Shown: positions 1 to 11,295 of the stretch, in pieces
How positions within the stretch are numbered: the first letter of the stretch is position 1
Layout: each line of letters begins with the position of its first letter
Translations under genes and position numbers: made by a program
NCBI GenBank assembly: GCA_017506865.1
Contig: JAFCMP010000390.1
Location: 186,001 to 250,000, forward strand
Direction: 5' to 3'
DNA from: Tribonema minus
Lineage: Eukaryota > Sar > Xanthophyceae > Tribonematales > Tribonemataceae
Length of the DNA: 64,000 bases
The notes under the pieces: model-generated
Told to the model about the DNA's origin: nothing
The model's input: only the letters and a program-made list of their open reading frames with translations
The model's database searches: none

Positions 1-135
1 GTATGGCGGCGATTAGAGTGTGCGGCAGTGAAGAGCAGCGCAGGCCGTTGCGGTGCGGCTCATGTACGCGCGGCGGGGCACGAGATGCGGGCGGCGAATG
101 GGCAGCGTGTGCTCGCGGCCGCGCGCAGAGCGTCC

Positions 136-281
136 AACATCCCAGGGCAGTAGAAGACACTGCTGCTCATTCGGGTGGTCACGTAATCGAAGTTTACTTG
201 CGTGCGCGAGCTGTGCATCATCCCAGGGAAGTAGAAGATGCTGCTGCTCACGCCAGCTGATCATGCAACCGGAGTTTATTT
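136..281. repeat. Two imperfect direct repeats of about 65 bp
   Basis: Copy 1 spans 136-200 and copy 2 spans 217-281. Both start with a CATCCCAGGG core, continue through AGTAGAAGA and CTGCTGCTCA, and end in AGTTTA(C/T)TTG. They lie downstream of the last visible exon of the minus-strand IF-3 gene, probably in its next intron. No transposon ends or coding meaning is visible. The rest of 1-588 shows nothing else I can assign. Confidence 0.6.
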
Positions 282-588
282 GATGTCTTTCAGGCAACAG
301 CAACGTGTGCAATTCAACCACTCCATCGCCGCTCGCTGTCAGGCGCGCGTCAAGCAGCAGCCGCGGCGATCGTTGCGCTCACCCTCACTGCTGATGGACC
401 TAATGAAGCGGTGCAGAGCTAGCACCCAAGCTGCGCGGACGACTGAGGTAGCCTGCTGCTGCTGGCGTTGTTGCCGTTGTCGACCACAACATGCTACCCA
501 GAGTAGTCCGCAGTTAATCATTGGAGACACATTGTGCTTACTCACAGCCATTGTGGTGGTGGAATTGCAAAGCCCAGCTGAACCTCAC

Positions 589-1984
589 CTGCAGGGTGCG
601 TTTTGTGGCCTTTTTCTCCTTGTACTGCATCTTGCGGACAAAGTTCTCGTAGCTGTAGTTCATGAGCCGGCAAACGGGCGGATTCGCCTCAGGGGCCACT
701 GCGATATATATCGTAGCGCTCAAACGTTAGCGTCAAGTTCAGGTCAGCACTGAAAGCAGGGTCCAATGCATTTCAATCATGTTCATGAAATGCTGCTTGT
801 GATTCTTCTGCTGCATCGTGACGTTAATCGAGTTAATTGAGTTGCGGGAGGACGCATGGGTGAAGTGTTGGATTCGTCACCAGAACACAGTGATCCCCGT
901 GTCAACGATAACACAGACAATAAGCAGCATAAGCAGGATGCAGCACATGTGGGCGGTCCTTGCTGGGAAGCACGCCATTTCACACTCAAGCCTGCTGTGA
1001 GGAAAATTTTTGGCTGATCTGCCTGCAGCAGGTGTTCAGAATAATCACTGAAATAGGAAGTGTTTCTGCTGTGGATGTAAAATCTGGCGAGGATCACTTC
1101 ATGAACCAGATATCGGTATGAGCTGCATTGTCACAGCATGAGCACAAACCGACAAGGGGTGCCCAGTGAGGTTCAGTGTCAACAAGCTATACTTGGGACT
1201 CACGTTTTGTGCTACAAGTAGGGACGCCCTCGCCAATCAGTGTTAGCAGGATACAGCAGTTGACATGGCACAACACTCAGAGGAGCTGTCAAATGCAGTG
1301 TGCACCTGGAAGATGCGCATGCGGCCGCTTTTTGCGCGCGTTATTCAGTTGGACTTGAGATAGCCAATGACGGTTTTGTTGACAACAGCTATGCAAATGT
1401 GCTGGTTTGTATCAGTAGACTGCAATGGCACACAAATGCTGCGTTCTGTTGCACTGCACTGCGCCTGACCGCACAACTACTGTGCCTTGTCTGTCCTGGG
1501 CGCAGGCCGTTGACAACTGCCAGCACTGCTGTCACATTCTTGGTCTGAGGATGGCTGCAATGCAAAACAGCCACTCACCGCAAACAAGGTCCAGCTGCAT
1601 CGCCTGAGCCTTCTTCAGGGCTGTGTATCTGTCCACCACTTGAGGCTTTGGCGGTGCCTCCTGTCCAGGTTCCTGTGGCAGCACCAGCAGCACCGTGGCA
1701 GCCCGAATCTCCCTGTTCATGAGCGGTCTCGCCTCGTCTGCCGAGCTTCTGGATGCCTTCGAAAACCTCCTGCTTTGTTGGTGCCCCCACCAGAGACAGA
1801 GGTGCGGTCTAGACGAAAGAGGTGCTCGCCCTGGCGCAGAAGCGGTGAGCTGGCTAGTGCATCTGCTGACGACCGCTGAGGGCCTGCAGAGGTGCGTCAA
1901 GGGGCGACTGGCGCGTGCAATCGTGGTCTGGCATGATCGCGGGGGGGCGCTTGACAGCCAGCGCAGCACCAGCCTATGGCTCAT
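589..1984 (-). CDS. infC: Organellar translation initiation factor IF-3, 5' part (3' exons not found)
   Basis: Bacterial-type IF-3 binds the small ribosomal subunit and controls initiator selection in organelles. Exon 1 is 1984-1579. It holds an Arg/Ser-rich leader of about 90 residues without a hydrophobic signal core, then the IF-3 N-domain start PLMNREIRA and a helix ending LDLVC. Exon 2 is 698-589 and reads VAPEANPPVCRLMNY, the conserved linker-side motif, then a Lys-rich helix. Phase 1 at the junction restores LDLVCVAPEANPPVC exactly, which supports the splice. Exon 2 ends CAG before GTGAGG. The C-terminal IF-3 domain must lie beyond 589, probably off the left edge; I could not find it in 1-588. 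ATG 1984 is the first ATG in frame. The leader suggests mitochondria (inference). The gene is divergent from lepA. Confidence 0.85.
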
Positions 1985-2225
1985 GCTCTCTCTCTCTAAC
2001 AAATCACGCACTTGAAGTTTGAAATGCTTGCCCCCCCTCCTGCCGATCCGTGCAGCCGAAGCTGTATATGTCAGCTACAGTTTTGAGCTTGCAGCTGTGC
2101 CAGAATGCACTCTGCGCCTCCCTCTGTTCGTGTGCGTGTAGGTGTTTCTAATGTCGAACTTCCCACACGGCAGATGCTCAGCATTCGCGCGGTCAGCCAA
2201 AGACACGAACCACCAGCGAAAGCTG
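1985..2225. promoter_or_regulatory. Shared intergenic region between divergent infC and lepA
   Basis: Only 241 bp separate the two predicted start codons, which point away from each other, so both promoters and 5' leaders must fit here or run into each other's transcribed DNA. A TATA-like stretch CTGTATATGT lies near 2060. No experimentally known element was recognised. Calling this a bidirectional promoter is an inference from spacing. Confidence 0.4.
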
Positions 2226-5200
2226 ATGGCGTCTATGCGACGCGTGCTGCTGGCGCTGGTCGCGCCTTGGTATGTAGCCGCCTTTGCACCAGTGGTACGG
2301 CCCTGGGGTGCGCGGCCCGTCGCCTGTCCTGTGCACCAATGTGCGACAGCTAGTAGCAGCAGGCGAGGACAGGCCTCCATGGCTGTGGGCAAGAGGGACG
2401 CTGCTTCGGGGACGTCGGATGTGTCCAACATTCGCAACTTTTGCATTATAGCGCACATCGATCACGGCAAGAGCACGCTGGCGGATCGGTGAGCTTCCAA
2501 TTTTCTGTACACTCACTTGAACATCGCACACATTGCCCCCACTGTTGCTGCTCTACTGGCGTCATCATGGGTGCGACACAGTACTTCATGCCGAATTTGT
2601 TTCTCAACGCTGGCAGGTTATTGGAATTTACTCAAACAGTGTCCAAACGAGACATGAAGGCGCAGCTGCTGGACTCCATGGACTTGGAGCGAGAGAGGGG
2701 CATCACCATCAAACTCAACGCAGCGCGCATCATGTACACTGCAGACGACGGCGAAACCTATCAGCTCAATCTCATTGATACACCTGGCCACGTTGATTTT
2801 TCATATGAGGTGAGCGAACCGGCATTTCGCAGTGCACCACTTGCACACTTCATCTGAAACTGTCGTTCAGGCTCATGTATTGGACAGCATCCACTAGACA
2901 CAGTGTGCGATGCCTGGAACAAAATGCCTGCTATGTGCCATCTATGTCTCTTCTGGTGCGCCTATACTGCTGTACTCTTAGTTGTTATCGAGCTGAGCCA
3001 GGAGCTCCTGCGCAAGTCAACGTTGACCTCCCAATGCGCGTGCCTGCTGCTCTATGTTCGAATGTGATGCAGGTGTCACGATCGCTAGCGGCTTGTGAGG
3101 GAGCGCTGCTGGTGGTGGATGCTTCTCAAGGCAAGTTGGGCACGCGTAGTGACACTTGAAGTTCTCAGTGCAATTGTGCAGATGACAATGTGACACTGGC
3201 AGAAGTCTCGCTGCTGCATGTGCTCGCTGGTTGTACGGTGCTCAATCATTTCTCAACACTGCCGCAGACGTGTATGAACGTTTCGCTGCTTGAGTTCAAG
3301 TGCCATATCAAGTCACTTCAAGTTCCTGTTGCGGTTGCACGCAAGACACTGGTTTGACACGCAGCACACTTCACTTGCTTTGTTCCCAATCCGCAGGGGT
3401 AGAGGCGCAGACATTAGCCAACTGCTACCTGGCCCTGGAGAACAATCTAGAGATCATCCCAGTGCTCAACAAGATTGACCTGCCTGCTGCGGACCCTGAG
3501 AGGTAAGCATCATCTCAGTGGGCGCCCCTCTGTTCATGACTTTGAGCTTCAATGGTTGAGCACCGCATCGCCTCTTGGTCAACTTCAAATTCTATTCTCG
3601 TGCAGCTTGGCCTTCAGTGCCGGCTGACAGCGGCTGCTACGAGTGCAATGGCTTCGGCAGGTGTCATGGTGCAGTTCACCTTGTTACAAACACCGGCTGA
3701 ATTGCTCTTGCTGTCGCCGTCTGCGTGCGCAGGATTGCGGAGGAGGTGGAGGCGACCATTGGGCTTGACTGCACGGAGCCGCTGCTCTGCAGCGCAAAGG
3801 CGGGCATAGGCATCAAGGAGATCCTGGAGAGGGTCGTGAAGCAGGCAAGCGCACCTCAGTCGCACAGTCAAGGCAGCGTGACGGTGTCACATGTGTTGCT
3901 GTCGGTGGCACACGCGCACGGATAAGGACTGGGTGTTGCGGCTGTAGCGGCAGTGCCTATGTGGTCTACAAAGGCCACAGGGTCTTGTGACACCAACAGA
4001 CGCGAAGCACTGTGGTGCTTTCCTGTGCCACTGCGCTCACGTCGCTGGCATGCTTGTGCTGCTGTCGTCCCCAAAGAGACTGTCCATTCTGCTGGAATAG
4101 GCCCCCAATCGGGCAGCACAATGGCAGCTCAACCCTATGTTGGTGTCACTTGCCAAGGCGATGCCGTGCTGATGATTTTGCTGCTGCCGCTGTCGACAGG
4201 TCCCCCCTCCCCCTGCCCCCACTGGCGGACCGCTGCGCGCGCTGATCTACGACTCGTTCTACGACGAGTACAAGGGCGTTGTCGTGTACTTCAGGGTGAT
4301 GGATGGGGCTGTCAAGAAGGGGGACAAGGTGCGCTGCGTGGATCATATGCCAACACCGCTTAACTGCTTATGGCAGCCTGAATACTTGAGAGCTGTGAGC
4401 TGTGCTCTGCGCTTTGCACTGTGCTCGCCTAGACGATTTCTGTCAGAGAATTGCGAGTCTGAACTACCACTAAATGTACTCTTCTGCAGCCATCTCGTGC
4501 ATGAAGGCACATGGGCACAACATGTTTCTGCGCACTGAGCTTGTGACATGTGCGTTGAAGCTTGAGGCCCTGGTCCCTTTGTGACGGTACATACATACAT
4601 ACCGCTGTAGGGAGCCCTTGCAAAATCTACAATCAAATTTCACCTTCTAATTCGTGCCCATGCCCAACCTCTGCCCCCCCTCTCTGCATTGCGTGCGAGC
4701 AGGTCCAGTTCATGGCAAGCGGCGCGCAACACGAGGTAAGCCGCGTTTTGTAACAGCAGTCGCCGGTATCGACTTCAGCAGTGACAAGCAGTCGGCTGGC
4801 AGGCAGCACTCCTCTGCGCTGCAGGCCCATTCTCTCCATGCCCGCGCCATTGCCACAGAGTGCCGCGCCGCTGCACCCCTGGAGTCTCTCACAGTGTTTG
4901 TTTACCAGAGGCGGTGTGTGTTGCAAGCTTGCCCGGATGGAGATCACATACTTCAATTCACCAGCATACCTACCCCCATCCCATTGCGCCCCGTGGCGCC
5001 CCCTCTGTATTCGCCCTCGTCGCGCGCAGGTCATTGAGGTGGGCGTGCGCACGCCCGCGGAGGTGGTGCTGCCGGACGGCCTGAGCGCTGGGGAGGTGGG
5101 GTACTTGGTGGCGGGCATCAAGGACGTCATGGACGCGCGCGTGGGCGACACCATCACCAACGGTACGTTCGCCTGCCAGCTGAAGCAGCGGCGCCATAGC

Positions 5201-8200
5201 GCAGCTGTGAGCATGCTCGGCGTGCGGACGCGTTGCTCAGACGGGGGGGGGGGGGGGGGGGACGCGGCACCGCTTGGTTCTATGGGCACGTCGCAGACAA
5301 AGTGCGGCAGCGTCTGACTCCATTGAGTGCTCAGCGCTGTCTTGGTATGACGGCAGGCATGAGCACGGCAAATATCCGTACGTGCGTGTGCGTCTTGCGT
5401 TGTACCCGCCGCCAGCGGGCTGATGGCCGACAGCGTGTCGAGGGCGCCGATGGTGTGTATTTCTATCATGCACGGTGTGTGCATCGTTGTATGGGCAGGC
5501 AATCTGACAACCGCCACAGAGCCCCGAAGAACGCGCGCTGTCATCGCTGCGCCTTGTACCGGTGGCCTTTGGGAGACAGAACACTCATCACAACGGCAGC
5601 GCGCCGCATCGCTGGGCAGAGGCAAATCGTAGCGAGATGCTGTCAGTGCAAGGCGGCGGCTCGCTGCGAATGCCTGTGACGTAGAGGTGGTCACAACGGG
5701 CGCATCACTGTTGGTGGCGGCACTGCCTTTACGCACGCGCTACTGACGACTGTGCTCAGAGCTGGCTTCCTGTTGCAAATGCCGTTGATGCCCGTGTCCC
5801 CAGCATGCGAGAGCTTGGCATTGAATTGAAGTTTGTGTGTGCTTGTTGGGCTGCGGTGTGATCGCACCTCATGAGCTTGCTTCTTAATCACAGCAGCTTG
5901 TACTGATGCATAATATCATGTTATTACATGCCACGCCGCCAAGAGTGACATATATGTGTGTCCACTTGCACTCGCAAATACGCAGCCGACAGCCTACAGC
6001 CACGCATTACCTCCTGTGCACATGCATCTGCACAAGAATCAGCCTCATATGTGTACAGTGCTTGGGCGGCAGTTCGCTGCCTGAACTGTGTAACAGTCAT
6101 GCAATGGGGTGGGGATCACATAGATGCAATGGGGGGGGGGGGGCGGTCACATGAATGCAATGGGGGGCGGGTCACACATTTCGTCAACAGTTTGGTGGCG
6201 GGCCGCACATACACGCGCGGAGCAACAGCCAGCGGTGCTCGCTTCATTCTCCGACTGCCCTCTGTCCTCACGCCTGTGCGCACGCAGCGCGCCTGCCCGA
6301 CGGCGTCCAGGTCAAGCCGCTGCCCGGCTACGCCGAGGCGAACCCCATGGTGTTCTGCGGCCTGTACCCGGTGGACGCGTCCGACTACGAGTCGCTGCGC
6401 GACGCGCTGGGCAAGCTCAAGCTCAATGACGCCGCGCTCGCGTACGAGCCCGAGACGTCCAGCGCCATGGGCTTCGGCTTCAGGTGCGCGCGTCGTGTCT
6501 GTATCTGCGCATGGGCTGTGCGCGTGTGCGTCCATTTGAGGCTGTGCTCGCGTCGTGCCGGTGGTGCGAGCAGCACCTTTCGGACTCGCGCCTGCGTGCT
6601 TTGCGCGGTGGAGAAGCGGCGGCGATGCGGGGCTTCCTTGCTGAGCAGCTGCGCTGCGCTGCGGTGCTCACTCCGTACGCAGGTCCCGAACTGAGTCGTG
6701 TGCTTGCCCAGTTGAGACCATCGCGCGCTGCAGCGCCGTGGGGTGCACGCGCCATTTGCTCTGTATGCAGGCCTCCCGATGGTGTCGTGCTTGCACTGTG
6801 AACATCATGCGTGCTGTCGTGCCCCCGAGGTGCGCCGCTCTGTGCATGCGTGCGTGCACTGAGTCCGCTGAGGCCATTATCGATACAGCGTATTGTGTCC
6901 GAACTCTGAGCGCTGACGTGTATCACGGCGCATGCTGCCTTACTGCTGCCGCGCGCGCAGGTGCGGTTTCCTGGGCTTGCTGCACATGGACGTCGTCCAG
7001 GAGCGCCTGGAGCGGGAATACAGTGAGTCACTTGCCGCGCGCATGATGTATGTGTGCCGCCCACTGCCCCTCATGTGGCCTTCCGTCGCTAGCGTGCGTG
7101 AGCACATCGGGGGCCGTGCTGTGCTGCGCCAGCTAGCGCCCGCAGCCGCCAACTGCTTTTGCGAGGGAATGGCAGGACTGGCGCAGCGCCGCTCGTGCGC
7201 TGACGCCGGTGTGCGCGTCCGCATCGTTCAGCACGCACCATCTTGGAATGGCATTTTTCCGCGACAGCGACACAAGTGGCACACGAAGTCATGGGCCACG
7301 CCACTGCGCACCGTGCCGCTGCATGATGCAGCGCACATGTCCCACCTACCTACATCGGCGCGCGTGTGCCGCTGACACGCCGTGCTTGCGCGCCTCCCGC
7401 CACGCGTGCCTCTGACCCCCACCCCCCCCCCCCCCGCCCCCCGGCCCCCCCAGACCTGGACCTGATCGTCACGGCGCCCTCCGTGGTGTACAAGGCCGTG
7501 ACCACCAAGGGCGCGGAGATCACGGTGGACAGCCCCGTCAAGCTGCCCGATGGCGACAAGCGCAAGAGCGTGTCGGAGCCGTACGTGCGCCTCGAGATCC
7601 TCACGCCGCAGGAGTACACGGGCACGCTCATGGAGCTGTGCCAGAACCGCCGCGGCGAGGTGAGACGAGCGCCAACGCTGAACGCGGACCTCGTTCGCCG
7701 TAACCGATTTGAAGCAGAAGACAGGAGGGTGCTTGCTGCGTTGAACCTTGCGCTTGAGCAGCTTTCTGAGGCGCAGCGTGGTCGATGAGCGCGGAGGCGA
7801 CACTTCATGTGCACCGCTGTCATGCTGCTGTAGGTCTCAGGCGGGCCGCTGCATTCGCCTGCTGCGCATCTTCCAGACTTTAGAACGTCAACTGAAGCAT
7901 ATCAAAAAGCGCCTGGCAGGTGTGCTGCCGCCGTCTGATGTCGTTCGCGACCGTGGGCGCCGACGTGTCCACTCCTTGCTCATGACCCCCCCCCATCCCA
8001 CCCCCCCCCTACCCCCTCGCAGCTCAAGGACCTCAAGTTCCTGACGCCGACGCGCGGCTCCATCATCTACGACATGCCCCTGGCCGAGGTCATCACGGAC
8101 TTCTTTGACCAGGTCAGTGCTGGGGGGGGTCACGCATGACTTTGCGCGCGCCGCTGCATTTAAGGCTGTCTTGTGTCTGGCGCGGAAGGGCGTAACGTGG

Positions 8201-9721
8201 CGTGTGCATCGCAGCATGGCCATGGCAGCAGCGGCGCGCATCTCACCTGACCCCTCATCGCAGGCAGCACATGCCTTGCTGCCCTGCGCAGCGTGTGCAC
8301 CCTGACAGCCCTCAGAAGCTGGCTGGCATAAATGTCATAGCTGGCCCGCCTCTATGGCCTGTTGACCACGAGCGCAGAGATCCAGGTGCAGCTGGTGGCA
8401 AGCACGTAGAGTACAGCTATCGCAGCGTGTGCTTCCTGAATGCTGACCAAAACCGCCAACCTAATGCTCGCTGTCACTGAAGGCCTGGGTTACATCCTCA
8501 ATGAAATCAAAAGCGAGGCTCAACTTGCGACTGATGTTCTTTGCCCTCCCAACCCTGGCCGTCGACAGGTGAAGAGCAGGTCCAAGGGGTATGCATCAAT
8601 GGAGTACTCCCTCACAGGGTACAGGGAGAACGATCTGGTGAGTTTGCCGCTTGTGCCTTGTCATGGCCTGCAGGCATGTTGCTTGAACTACGTGTACATG
8701 GACATGGGTGTTTGGGAAGGTCGGTCCCCATCTGCAGCACACGCACAACAGCGCGCCATCTGCTGCTTGCCAGATAGATGCTAATCTCCTCCTCCAATCC
8801 TCACTCTGCCAATCTTTGCCAGCTCGCACTGCCCCTCGGTCAACTTCAACAGGATTGGCCAGCGCAGCTCACACTCTCTGCCCCCCTTGTTCAACTTCAA
8901 CTCTCGCGCCGCAGGTCCGTCTGGACATCAAGATCAACGGGGAAGAGGCGGGCCCTCTGGCGTCCATCTGCCACCGCGACCAGGCCCACCAGCGCGGCAA
9001 GCAGCTCACCGAGAAGCTGAAGCAGCTCATTCCGCGGCAGATGTTCAGGGTGCCCATCCAGGCATGCATCGGGGCAAAGGTACGTACACTTCGACACGCG
9101 CCATTTGCGTTCGCACCTGTTGAATTGCGTCTTGCTTGTCGTGCATTTGGGTGAAGGTGCGTACTTGCCAAGTGGAAGCGCACGCCATGTGCCCCGCCCC
9201 TGCTACGTTGTGTCTAGCTTGCTGCAGATGATCCCTGTGCCGGCAATCATTTGGCGCTGCGCATGTGCCTGCTCTCGCTGATGCGACGCTTTGTCGGGTT
9301 GCGTCAGCAGCGACGGCGCGGACAGCGTGTCACGCGCTGACTCGCGCAGCGTTTTCATGCTCTGACTCGTGCCTGAGCAGCGCTGCCCGGAATCTTTGCG
9401 AGGCTCCGCATGCACGACACAGGCACCGAACTCAGCGCACGTAGCGTCGCATGCAGCACTCCGTTCCGTGCTATGCCGTAGCATGCGCCTCACGCGCGCC
9501 ATCATGCTGCCCGCTGCTGCTGCTCGCTGCCGCAGCCCGTCGCGTCCAGCTCCATCTCGGCCATGAGCAAGGACGTGCTGGCCAAGTGCTACGGCGGCGA
9601 CATCACGCGCAAGAAGAAGCTGCTGCAGAAGCAGGCCAAGGGCAAGAAGCGCATGAAGGCCATGGGCAAGGTGTCCGTGCCGCAGGAGGCGTTCATGGCG
9701 GTGCTGTCGCTCAACGACTGA
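2226..9721 (+). CDS. lepA: LepA/EF4 translational GTPase, plastid-targeted, 15 exons
   Basis: LepA is a ribosome-binding GTPase of bacterial-type translation. The spliced product is 666 aa against about 600 in bacteria; the excess is the leader. Residues 1-30 form a hydrophobic signal ending VAAFAP, typical of secondary red plastid bipartite leaders. The GTPase motifs are G1 AHIDHGKST (76-84), G3 DTPGH, G4 NKID and G5 SAK. The LepA C-terminal domain ([17 protein letters not shown]) is intact. Exons: 2226-2488, 2617-2809, 3073-3130, 3397-3502, 3733-3844, 4200-4328, 4703-4735, 5030-5162, 6288-6483, 6961-7022, 7454-7659, 8023-8112, 8569-8637, 8915-9079, 9536-9721. All phases are consistent. Introns after exons 3 and 5 use GC donors. 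An upstream in-frame ATG exists at 2151, but the leader starts better at 2226. Confidence 0.95.
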
Positions 9722-11167
9722 GGGGGGAGGGGGACACGTAACTGACGCAACCGCAAGTTGATGCGGAGCGGGGTCGTGCGCATGTCGCAACGTGCGGCGC
9801 GCAGTGCCGCTGGCATGCCATCGGTGTCGCCGCTCCGCCGGCGTGCGCGGCGCGTGCGTGGCATAGTTTTACAGCGGATTTGCAGCACATGATGATGCCA
9901 GGGGTGGCATTTGCCCTGATGGTAATTGCGGTTTGAAAATCTGCATGCCACTTTGCTGGTGCTGTGTGATGATTTGCATATTGTGTTGTTCTTGCCTGTG
10001 CATGTCGTTGTTATCGCCTGCGCATTGGCGCCGTGGTACTATCAACATATGCTCATGCTGGTTTGCTCAGCATGAGCATCGATGCGAGCATCAGGTGGTG
10101 AAAGGCAGCCAGCCCCTTGTTTGTGATCCGTGGAGGACCCGTTGGTCTTGTCATCACAACACCATCTCAGCGTGCTTCTGTGGCGTCTGCTGTGAAACAA
10201 ACATGATTTTCAACTCAACGAGCATACCGAATTCAAAGTACACACGGCTGATTCCTGGGCATATTGCAGCTGTCACCTAGACCCCCGCCACCCGAGGCTA
10301 GGAAGGGGGAGGGAGGGGGCCGAGGGGACAATGTTGCAACAGAGCAAATGCCATGCATACCCAAGGCGCTTTGAGCATTGAACACTTCAGTCACTGGCGA
10401 CAGCAGGCGCTATTGACAAGGTTGCCTGCTCCTTGCATCATGTGCATGCAGTTTCGCTGAACCCACTCAATCTAAGTCACCCAGCCTCATCATACTCGGC
10501 GGTCAACATACAGTACATGTTGCGGACAATTGGCTGCCATCATCTGCACAAGCAGGTGCGAACTTTACACATGGACACTGATATTGGAAGACTTTGTGGA
10601 AAAGGGATGGCTGATTTCACAGATCGAGCACCAGTGCCTCGACGCTCTTTGACAAACAACAACATCAGCAGCAAAGCACGATTGCCAGAAGCGCGAGCCA
10701 ACTTTGACGTGTTGCATTTCTGTGACGGTGTGTGTTTGTGTTGTGTTGATTGAGGTATAGCGGACAGTCTGTCGGCCACCTGCGTATTCCCCCGGTGTCA
10801 GGCTTGGTGCTATTCGCCCTTCTGCACAGCAGCAGCAGCAACAGCAACGGATCATGGATACAATGTGTGCATTCAGCACATTCAAGGCTTGAAGAAGCGC
10901 AGCCACACCCACATCCTCCTCACTTGGTGAAATGGTGGGGTGAGGCAGGGAGCGCATTGCGATGTTGCTCGCAGTGAGCCACTGAGAGAGTTGTGCTGTG
11001 GCTCGACGCTCTCAAGGCATGTTGTAGGCGCCTCACGAAACCATACAGGATGCGCAAAGCTCAACGATCGCGTGACAGAGCGACACAGGGCGTCTGACAG
11101 CGTCAACCAGGTGCAAATGCACGCAATGCTTCCGCACGTTGCTTCCGCACGTTGCGCGCGACCGTAC
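9722..11167. other. Intergenic region between convergent lepA and PNPase
   Basis: This 1.4 kb stretch should hold both 3' UTRs and the unresolved last exon(s) of the minus-strand PNPase gene. I see short open frames but none with coding character. A 15-bp tandem duplication (TTCCGCACGTTGC) is present near 11128-11157. No terminator or RNA gene was recognised. Confidence 0.5.
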
Positions 11168-11295
11168 CTTCTGCGCAGCCAGTATGCGCTGTGCTATCGC
11201 CACCTTGGACCCGTACATCGCCACGCCCAGCGCCCTGGCCTTGGCGATGAGGTCCGCCTTGCTGAGCGCCGTCAGCGCCTGCTCCTCCTCCTCAC
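11168..11295 (-). other. SAP/Rho-N-like helix-turn-helix module of the PNPase tail
   Basis: This exon joins in phase (G|GT) to the Ala/Pro-rich exon 12315-11933. It reads [14 protein letters not shown], then [15 protein letters not shown]. The spacing of Leu, Gly and Lys residues fits a SAP domain (helix, extended loop with G-S/T-K, helix), a fold that binds nucleic acid. Rho-N is the nearest alternative. The family assignment is by eye only. The donor is AAG before GTACGG, and the following exon was not found. Confidence 0.65.

Noticed and set aside
1-588. C-terminal exon of IF-3
   Set aside because: A minus-strand LKDIK near 285-300 recalls the conserved IF-3 strand but is followed at once by a stop and lacks the expected downstream motif.
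2151-2225. Upstream ATG for LepA
   Set aside because: It adds 25 polar residues in front of the hydrophobic signal, which would spoil a plastid leader. 2226 is preferred, though 2235 is also possible.
4633-5736. 367-codon minus-strand ORF
   Set aside because: It lies opposite lepA exons 7-8 and their introns; no recognisable protein motif. Antisense shadow of a GC-rich gene.
10565-11167. Terminal exon of PNPase
   Set aside because: Several acceptor-like AG sites give short in-frame tails with stops (for example after 11077), but none is distinguishable by homology.
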